Position numbers and translations under genes: made by a program
Assembly: GCA_025531455.1 (NCBI GenBank)
Contig: JAMYHL010000001.1
Location: forward strand, 1,178,001-1,242,000
Direction of reading: 5' to 3'
DNA: 64,000 nucleotides
Source of the DNA: Apiotrichum sp. Y4204
Taxonomy: Eukaryota > Basidiomycota > Tremellomycetes > Trichosporonales > Trichosporonaceae
In this document: positions 56,927 to 64,000 of the stretch, one piece after another
Numbering within the stretch: position 1 is the stretch's first letter
Layout: every line of letters begins with the position of its first letter
Notes under the pieces: model-generated
What the model saw: the letters and a program-made list of their open reading frames with translations, nothing else
Databases searched by the model: none
What the model was told of the DNA's origin: nothing

Positions 56927-59900
56927 ATGGCGCCCAAGCGAAAGTCCCTCGGGACGGAAAAGACTTCCAAAAAGGTGCGTGCTGGGATGTCCTCTATATC
57001 AGCACGCTGACATCCAGGCGCGCAAGGAGGCGACGCCCGAGTCCGATCTCGAGGCCGATCTCGAGGCCGAGATGGAAGCGTACGCCGCGCAGTCGATGCT
57101 CGTGGACCCCATGATCGACCCGCAGGGAGACAGCGACAGCGACGAGGACGAGAGCGGAGAGAGCGGTGACGACTCTGCTATGGAATACGACGAGGAGCCC
57201 GAGGCGGACGCTGCGGGGCCATCCCGCTCGCGTAACCTGTACAAGGCGCCGACGCTCGCCGAGATGGACGAGCTGCGTGCCGCCGAAGTCGCGGGGGGAA
57301 ACACGTTTTCCCTCCAGCTCGACCAGCTTCTCGCATCGACGCTTCTCCCTTCTACTCCCGCCACGGCACTCAAGGACCTCCTCACCGCGCTCCACGGCCT
57401 CGTTCGCGGCCTTCCCTCCCTCCCGGCCGTGTCGCCCCGCAAGGCGGCCGCCCGCCTCAAGAGCAAGCTTGGCGGTCCGATCCCCTTCCCGGGCCCCAAG
57501 GCGCTATCGCCCCTTGAGGGAGAGCCCAAGTGGACACTCGGATTCGAGGCGCCCGCCGAGGTCGCGGTCATCGGCAGCTGGAGCGTCTGTGGTGGATACA
57601 AGAAGGCCAAGGGCCAGGCGGGCAATGTCGACATTGCCGTCGTCATGCCGCCTGTGAGTGTGATGTGCAACTTACTTCTGCTTAGCGCGTTGCTGATCCC
57701 TAGGACATGTTCTCCGCAAAGGACCGCACCGCGTACCGCTACTTTCACAAGCGCGCACACTACCTCGCTGTCATTGCTGCGGCCCTGAAAGCAGAGGCGA
57801 AGAAGGAGGGTTCGCCGTTGCACGGTGCTGAGGTTACGTGGGAGCATGCGGATGAACGTCGGCCGATCATTTCCATCTCCGTTGGGAAGGGTATGTTCCC
57901 CAGCTATGCATCACTAACAATGCAGCCCAGGGCATCAAGCAGGCCATCGACATTCGCATCCACGCCGCCATCTCAGAGGACGTCTTCCCCCTGTCCACTC
58001 TTTATCCGTCAAAGTCGCTGATTCGTACGAGTGATGACGAGTCGACCCCTACTCCCCAGTGCTCAACTTCCATTCTCCATGACACACTCCACAAGGCCCA
58101 CCTGGTGCACTTCCACCGCCTCGCACAGGCAGTTGGAGCGGAGAAGCGGGAGGCCGCAAAGTTCCTTGCCCTCTGGCGCATCTGGGCCGCTCGTCGCGGC
58201 ATCCCCGTCTCCCGCGGTGCCAGCGGCTGGTTCGCGTCGATGCTTCTCAGCTGGGTCGTCGAGGGCGGTCAGACCACGATCAAGGGCGGCATCCGCGCAG
58301 CTACAAAACGCAACCGGGGACTGGGCAAGGGCCTCGGTGCCTGGGGCTCGCTCCGTGCCGCGTGGGAGTTCCTCGCCAACACGGACTTTGAGGCCACCCC
58401 CATCTCGCTGGCCACCGCGGGCGGTGCCATCCCCCAGTCGGAGTTTGTCGAGGCGTTCTCCAACGTTTTCGTCGACCCTACTGGCACTGTCAACATCCTT
58501 GCAGAGTGGGAGAGGGGAGATGTCGACCTGCTCCGCCACTACGCGCGCGAGACCCTTGCGATGCTCGAGGACAGCAATGTCGACCGCTTCGCTGAAGTGT
58601 TCCTCCACAACCAAACTCTGGGCCCGGCCGCTTTCGACGAGTACATGATGTGAGCTTCGTACTTGCTTTTATCAAGCTAACAAACAGTGTTGATGCGACG
58701 AATGCGGAACTCAAGGCTGATCTCGTGGAAGAGGCCGAGTTCCCGCGCGACATCGTCCGCGTAGCTCGGCGCGCAGCGGAGGTTGTGCGGCAAGGACTGA
58801 CTGATCGTGCCACACTTGTGCACACACAAGTGCTTTCAGACTCTACATTTGCCGTCGGTCTCCTCCTCAACGGCGCGTCCGCCACGCGCATTCTCGATAT
58901 GGGTCCCGCGGCGAATGACGAGGCCGGCTGCGAAACATTCCGCGCACTGTGGGGCGACAAAGCTGAACTGCGCCGGTTCAAGGACGGATCCATCGCCGAG
59001 TCCGTTGTGTGGGACATCAACCGGCCGGAGGATGCGGCTCTGATCCCCGGACGTGCCGTGGCGCACCTCATCTCCAGGCATATTGGTTCGGACGTGGTTG
59101 TCAACTCGCTCTCAAGCGGCGACGACTGGCTGGCATACCTGCAGACTCCCGAGTCGGTCCGCGATGCCATTAACGTTGAGGGCTCGGAGAAGCTTGGATT
59201 CCGCCCGATGATGGACGGCTATGACGCCCTGTACAAGCTCCTAAAGAGCATTGACTCTGATCTCCCGCTGGCCATCCTGCACGTCGCGCCGGCATCAGAA
59301 CTGCTCCGCTACTCGGCCACCTTTGTCCCCCACCCGATTGACATTGCGCGCGCCTCATCGGCTCCGGAGTGCATTGGCTACATCCCCGTTGCGGAGGTCA
59401 CTCTCCAGTTCGAGTCGTCGCCCCGGTGGCCGGATGATCTCGCGGCTATCCAGAAGTTGAAGCTTGCGCTCTTTGACAAGGTCGCCCGTGTCATCAACTC
59501 GCGCCTCCGCGGCGTCAAGACCACGATCGCATTTGACGCGGACGCCTCGGACATTGACGACGCAGCATCACTCGAGGTCCTCCTCCCGCAGGGCGTGGCT
59601 TTCCGTATTCGCATCAACCACGACCGCGAGCGTATTCTTCTGGAGCGCGCCCTGGAACCACCCGTTCCTGGAATCCAGAAGAACCTGCCACCGCCACCGC
59701 GACGTCTCGTCCAGGCCGCGCTTGCACGCAACATCCGTCGCTTCGTGCATGCACCAACACACCACGCCTCGATGGCGCCCATGCACCACCGCTTCCCCTC
59801 ATTCTCCACTGCAGTGCGCCTCACGAAGCGCTGGCTCTCCGCACACATGCTCGCCCCACACATCTCTTCTGAAGCCATCGAGCTACTGGTCGCCAAAACA

Positions 59901-60701
59901 TATCTCGACCCAGGAGCCCGCGCAACCCCGTCGTCGGCGACGGCCGGCTTCCTCCGCACCCTCGACTTCCTCGCCTCGTGGGACTGGAGGACAACACCGG
60001 CCTTCGTCCCCCTCCAGGCCGTCACGCGCGATGCCGCTTCGTCCTCTGGGCGCCCACGGTTCGCAGAGGACAAGCGTGCTGCTGCACTCGCCGCGTTTGA
60101 GAAGCGCCGCGCGGCCGATAAGGAAGTGCACAGCGGTGCGTGGGCTGTTGTTTCCGAGGACGACCAGAGCGGCACCCGCTGGACTGACAAGGTCGGCCGC
60201 GTGGTGGCCGCCCGTGTGGCTGCCCTGGCCGCTGCCAGTCTATCCTACGTCGCGCACAGTGCCGAGGAGGGCGAGCTAGCGGCCAACGGGCTATTCCAGA
60301 CTCCTCTGGAGCACTACGACGTTGTCCTGGACCTGAACGAGGGTACGCGCGCCGCCGAGGCGTGCAACCCGCGCGAGGAACTGTGGGAGTCTGGATTCCG
60401 CAACCTCGCGGCAGGACACAAGCTGCGTCTCGGCTTTGACCCGTCGTCGCTCCTGGTCTCGCACATGCAGCGCGTCTACGGTGACTCGCTGCTTGTCTTC
60501 CACGACGTGCACGGCGGCACGGAGGTCGGCCTTCTCTGGAACCCGGATCGGAGCGTGCCGCGCGCGTTCAAGCCGTTCCTCGCGTACAACGCGGCGCCTG
60601 CACCGTCCAAGGCTGCGCTTGTCAGCATCAACACGGAGGCTGTCCTGGCGGAGATTGCGCGTATTGGACAGGGTATCGTCGCTGGTGTGCGGGAGAAGTA
60701 G
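56927..60701 (+). CDS. UTP22: U3 snoRNA-associated protein UTP22 (Nrap)
   Basis: Large nucleolar protein of the small-subunit processome (UTP-C module with Rrp7), needed for early 18S pre-rRNA processing. Exons 56927-56974, 57018-57653, 57704-57890, 57926-58649 and 58688-60701 encode 1202 aa, close to yeast Utp22 (about 1237). A Lys-rich start and an acidic stretch precede the Nrap core of tandem nucleotidyltransferase-like and PAP/OAS1-type domains: GSWSVCGGYKKAKG, VDIAVVMPPDMFSAKD, YRYFHKRAHYLAVIAAAL, FLALWRIWAARRG, GFRPMMDGYDALYKLLKSID, and the diagnostic end segment FRALWGDKAELRRFKDGSIAESVVW. The nucleotidyltransferase sites look inactive, as is known for this family. The long last exon covers the whole second half. 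Confidence 0.93.
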
Positions 60702-61067
60702 TGTAGGACTAGGATATAGAATGCATCATTATAGATATGAGAGGTACAGTCGGGAAGGGATGGAGATTAACAGTGGGTGCTGTTGAAGTTTGGGTGTGAA
60801 GCTCGCCACGAACTCTGTCTCATCATCTACAATGAGCACCGGCACACCCATTGAGAGGTCCCGGTAGTCCGACTTTGAGTCTGCAACTCAACATGCGACC
60901 TCTCATCATCCGTTACCCCTATTCACTCCCACCAACCCTCCTCGTCACGTCGCGTACCCCCCACCCCCTTCATGCGTTGTACCCCATTCTTCGTCTCTCC
61001 ACCTTCACATTGACTTCTCTCTCGACCGCGCCGCGGGCGCGACAATCTCCGAAACCATCTTTCATCG

Positions 61068-61160
61068 GCTCTTGTGGTGTAGTGGCTATCATACTCTCTT
61101 AGGGTTGCAGAAGCATCTTAAGTCTGGGAGTGGTCCTCGGTTCAAATCCGGGCAAGGGCC
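61068..61160 (+). tRNA. tRNA-Pro (anticodon AGG) with 20-nt intron
   Basis: 93 nt. The acceptor stem is GCTCTTG/CAAGGGC (one G:U pair) with discriminator C. The D arm has loop AGTGGCTA. The anticodon stem CTCTC/GGGAG has loop TTAGGG...T, giving anticodon AGG at 61101-61103. The intron lies at 61105-61124, in the canonical place one base 3' of the anticodon. The variable loop is TGGTC and the T arm is CTCGG/CCGGG with loop TTCAAAT. A and B boxes are complete. Confidence 0.93.
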
Positions 61161-61164
61161 TTCG

Positions 61165-61169
61165 TTTTT
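61165..61169 (+). terminator. Pol III terminator of tRNA-Pro
   Basis: A five-T run beginning five bases after the tRNA 3' end, the usual Pol III stop. Confidence 0.8.
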
Positions 61170-62307
61170 GGGATGGGGAGGCGCCGGAGGCGGTGTGCAT
61201 GGCGACTGGGCAAGCTGAGACGTTGAGGAGTTGTGCAGAACGTGAAGAAACTGAAGAAAAGACATGCACAAAGCGTGTTGGATCATTGGATTGTTTGATG
61301 CGCGATGCACGGGACTAGGCTCGGCCGGAAGCGCCGGAAGGAATCGGCGGTTGCCCCCGGGGGACCAGGCCACATTCCACGGATGTTCCGTTGACTCATA
61401 AAAAGAGGTTTTGTGTGACGCATTGTCAAGCGTTGCGAGAACTCGACATCTTGGGATCTTGTTGGTCTTCATCCTCACCAAGCTCTCACAAGGACACCAC
61501 AGCACAACCCGAACTCCGCCATACTCTTCCGCCTTTAGCTTGGGGGAATGTGGGGCCGATATGGAGCCCAACAGTCCGGTGAGGAGGCCGAAAGGTCACC
61601 CCTCCGCCCGCAGCCGGCGGCAAACCTCCCCAGTCTCTGCTGGCAGCGCACACATGTTCGTTGCCCACTTGGCAGAGCTATTTTCGTCTTTCGCAGTTCC
61701 CGCATGCCACTAACACCACGACTAACGACAGTACTGCTGTTCCCACAACAAGTCGCCGACTGCCGAGCTGCGAGTCTGCTGTCTAGCTTGATTAATCGGC
61801 GGTGTACAGTATGCTTGATTGCCTGCTTGATCATCGCTTGTCCAGAATTCAGATTATGTTCTGGGTCCCCCGTTCCGTTCCGGCTGACTATCGTCTTTGA
61901 CACTTTTTCACTGATCATCAAGTCTGCCCAGCTGCAGGCCTCGGAAAACGCAGGATGCCGCAGACCACATTCCATCCCTTCCCCACTCTTCACGAGTGCC
62001 TATGACGAGCGCGCTTCGGTTTATGGACTCCACGGTATTCGGACATCAACAGTAGAACCCCGCCTCGGAGGGCTTGGAGCTGGATGAATGCCGAGACCTA
62101 CATGTCAGTCACTGGACATGTCGTTGCCTGTGGAACCCAGTTGTGAATGATTTATAAAGTGGACTGCGGGGTACGGCTCTCCCGACTGGTCCCAAACGCA
62201 CTTACTACTGCCGTCTCGTGGGGCACCTGTACTTAAATCACTGCCCAATTGGACGACATCGGCTCTGAACCTCTCCGGACACAATTCCCGATCGCTCAGC
62301 TTCTCCA

Positions 62308-64000
62308 ATGGACGAAAAGGACAAGGGCACTGCGGTGCACCACGACCATCGCCCCGAACACGTCCACCACGAGAACAACTATGAGTTTCACAACAACATT
62401 GAAGAGTACGGCGGCGACCGTGGCTTTTGGGGCAACGTCAGATGGCAACTGGAGACGTGGCACGCCGGCCGCGGCGACCGCAGCATTGCGGCGAGCATCA
62501 TCCCCTGGCCGACGCAAGCTCTGCAGCACGACGACCTGCCCCGCAACCCGCTCAAGCTTCTCAGCCGCCTCAGCTTTCTCGGATGGGCGTCCTTCTTCTG
62601 TGGCTGGCTGTGCTGGATGTGTGATGGGTAGGCTGCGTTTCAGATAATAATCACTGACTGTAGATACGACTACTTCTCCGTGCCCATTACCGAGACGGAC
62701 CTCGAGAAGTACTTCAACCGTCCCGCCAAGGACATTACCTGGGCAATGACTGTCACCACCTTGTGCCGCGTCGTCGGTGCCATCGGTTTTGGGTGAGTTG
62801 ACAAGGTAGACAGTCAACCTGAGTACTCACACCCACAGTCTTCTGTCTGACCGATACGGCCGTCGGTACACGTTGACTCTGAACATGACCCTCATTATGG
62901 TGTTCGAACTTGCCTCGGGGTTCGTCAAGACCTACCCTCAGTTCCTCGCTCTCCGCGCCGTCTTTGGTATGATCATGGGTGGGACCTGGCCCTTAGCAGT
63001 TGCCACGTAAGTCCTCATTCTCGGGTAGAGACTGACCCCAGGGCTCTGGAGAACGTCCCCGTCGAGGCCCGTGGGTTTGTTTCCGGCCTGGTGCAACAAG
63101 GCTACGCGATAGGAAACATGTTGACCGCGGTTATCGCCATGACCGTCGGTCACACGAGCCCGCACGGCTGGCGAACATTGTTCTGGTTCGGTGCCGGCTT
63201 CTCCGCGTTAGCTGCCTTTGTGCGGTTTATCGTCCCCGAGTCCAAACTCTTTGTCGAGGCTCAAAAACAGGCAAAAGAGGAAGGCATGACGGACAAGGAG
63301 GCGGCCAGGCACATGCTCACCGAGACGCGCAAGATGATCAAGACCAACTGGATCCGCTGCGTCTGGTGTGTCCTCGTCATGGCTGGCTTCTGCTTTCTAG
63401 CTCATGCCTCACAAGACCTTTACGCCACTTCGTTACGGAAGACGAAGGGCCTCTCGGCCGTCCAGGCCTCCAAGATTGTCATCATATCAAACTGCGGCGC
63501 CGTCGTGGGTGGTCTTCTCGGCGGCAACGCGTCGCAGTACTTTGGCCGTCGCTTTGCTATCATCCTCTCGATCATCTGGACGGGCGCCTTCATCCCACTC
63601 TGGGTCATCCCCAAATCGTTCTCCGGACTGGCCGTTGGCGGCTTCTTCATGCAGTGGGGGGTGCAGAGCGCCTGGGGAATCGTCCCCGTCTACCTGAGTG
63701 AGGTCTCCCCACCAGCATTCAGGGCCCTCTTTCTCGGCCTGTTCTACCAGCTGGGCAACATGGCATCAGGCGCGTCGGGCCAGATCGAGGCCGTCGTTGG
63801 TGAACACGTCAAGCTGAAAGGCACGATCATTCCGGACTACGCGAAGATCCAGGCCGTGTTCGTCGGCATCGTTCTTGGCTGCCTGCTCATCTGCGTCCTG
63901 CTCGGACCTGAGGCGCAAAACTCGCACTTTGAGAAGGGCAAGGTTGCGTTCCAGAAGGGCGCTGGCGAGGTTGTGGCTGCCCAGCTTGTGGACGAGGATG
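62308..64000 (+). CDS. JEN1-type monocarboxylate/lactate MFS transporter (3' end outside window)
   Basis: Plasma-membrane proton symporter of lactate, pyruvate or related acids (sialate:H+ symporter group). Exons 62308-62627, 62664-62792, 62839-63006 and 63042 to the window end, with at least 500 residues visible. A His-rich soluble start (HHDHRPEHVHHENN) precedes NPLKLLSRLSFLGWASFF, then YDYFSVPITETDLEKYF, LLSDRYGRRYTLTLNM between TM2 and TM3, GMIMGGTWPL, and VSGLVQQGYAIGNM in TM5. The Jen-family signature before TM7 is present in a variant form, AHASQDLYAT. TM10-11 read QWGVQSAWGIVPVYLSE and LFYQLGNMASGASGQIE. Jen family genes are usually glucose-repressed, but no regulatory site could be tied to this here. 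Still open at base 64,000. Confidence 0.9.

Larger units (their letters stand above)
60702..62307. other. Intergenic region with tRNA-Pro
   Basis: 1.6 kb between UTP22 and the JEN1-type gene. It contains tRNA-Pro(AGG) with its terminator (annotated separately). Upstream of the tRNA is a pyrimidine-rich stretch (60,900-61,020). No coding gene is supported; frames up to 179 codons lack domains. Confidence 0.45.

Overview
The window looks like nuclear DNA of a GC-rich basidiomycete yeast or filamentous fungus. The best guess is Tremellomycetes, perhaps the Trichosporon/Cutaneotrichosporon side. This is inferred from gene content (CFD1, RPN8, UTP22, SLX1, ARPC4, RPC25 and others), strong G/C preference at third codon positions, and many very short introns. 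The introns are mostly 34-70 nt, with GTRNGT donors, CTRAC/CTGAC branch sites close to the acceptor, and YAG ends. No species is claimed. I joined exons by hand from splice signals, phase and family conservation; every multi-exon total below is divisible by three.

Layout. 1-5 kb: partial CFD1 (-) diverging from a Zn2Cys6 transcription factor (+). 4.5-6.9 kb: an Sst2/FlbA/Crg1-type RGS protein (-) with a long CT-rich leader. 6.9-13.75 kb: a gene-poor stretch. 13.75-18.2 kb: an ABCG half transporter (+), a 68-nt poly-C run, and a Rim2-like mitochondrial pyrimidine nucleotide carrier (-). 18.7-21.8 kb: Pol III subunit RPC25 (+), a small coiled-coil protein (+), an OXLD1-like mitochondrial protein (-). 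22.5-28.4 kb: peroxisomal acyl-CoA thioesterase (+), MDR oxidoreductase (+), a secreted His-rich metal-binding candidate (+), 3-hydroxyisobutyryl-CoA hydrolase (-). 28.8-32.9 kb: CMR1 WD40 protein (+) and an MFS anion:cation symporter (-). 32.9-37 kb: mostly intergenic, with tRNA-Gly(GCC). 37-44 kb: a protein with an array of RRxS/T motifs (+), nucleolar FKBP (-), ARPC4 (+), a second MFS transporter (-). 45.5-53.6 kb: SLX1 (+), a small mitochondrial protein (-), RPN8 (+), a secreted sorbosone/pyranose-dehydrogenase-like protein (-). 55.7-64 kb: a two-TM protein (-) head to head with UTP22 (+), intron-bearing tRNA-Pro(AGG), and a JEN1-type monocarboxylate transporter running off the end.

There is no operon or obvious biosynthetic cluster. 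Most genes are housekeeping, arranged in divergent or convergent pairs. Points of most interest are the unrecognised proteins (the PKA-site array, the duplicated His/Cys modules, the small coiled-coil protein), odd gene structures (a start codon alone on its exon, a 13-nt microexon, an intron flanked by direct repeats), and the poly-C run.
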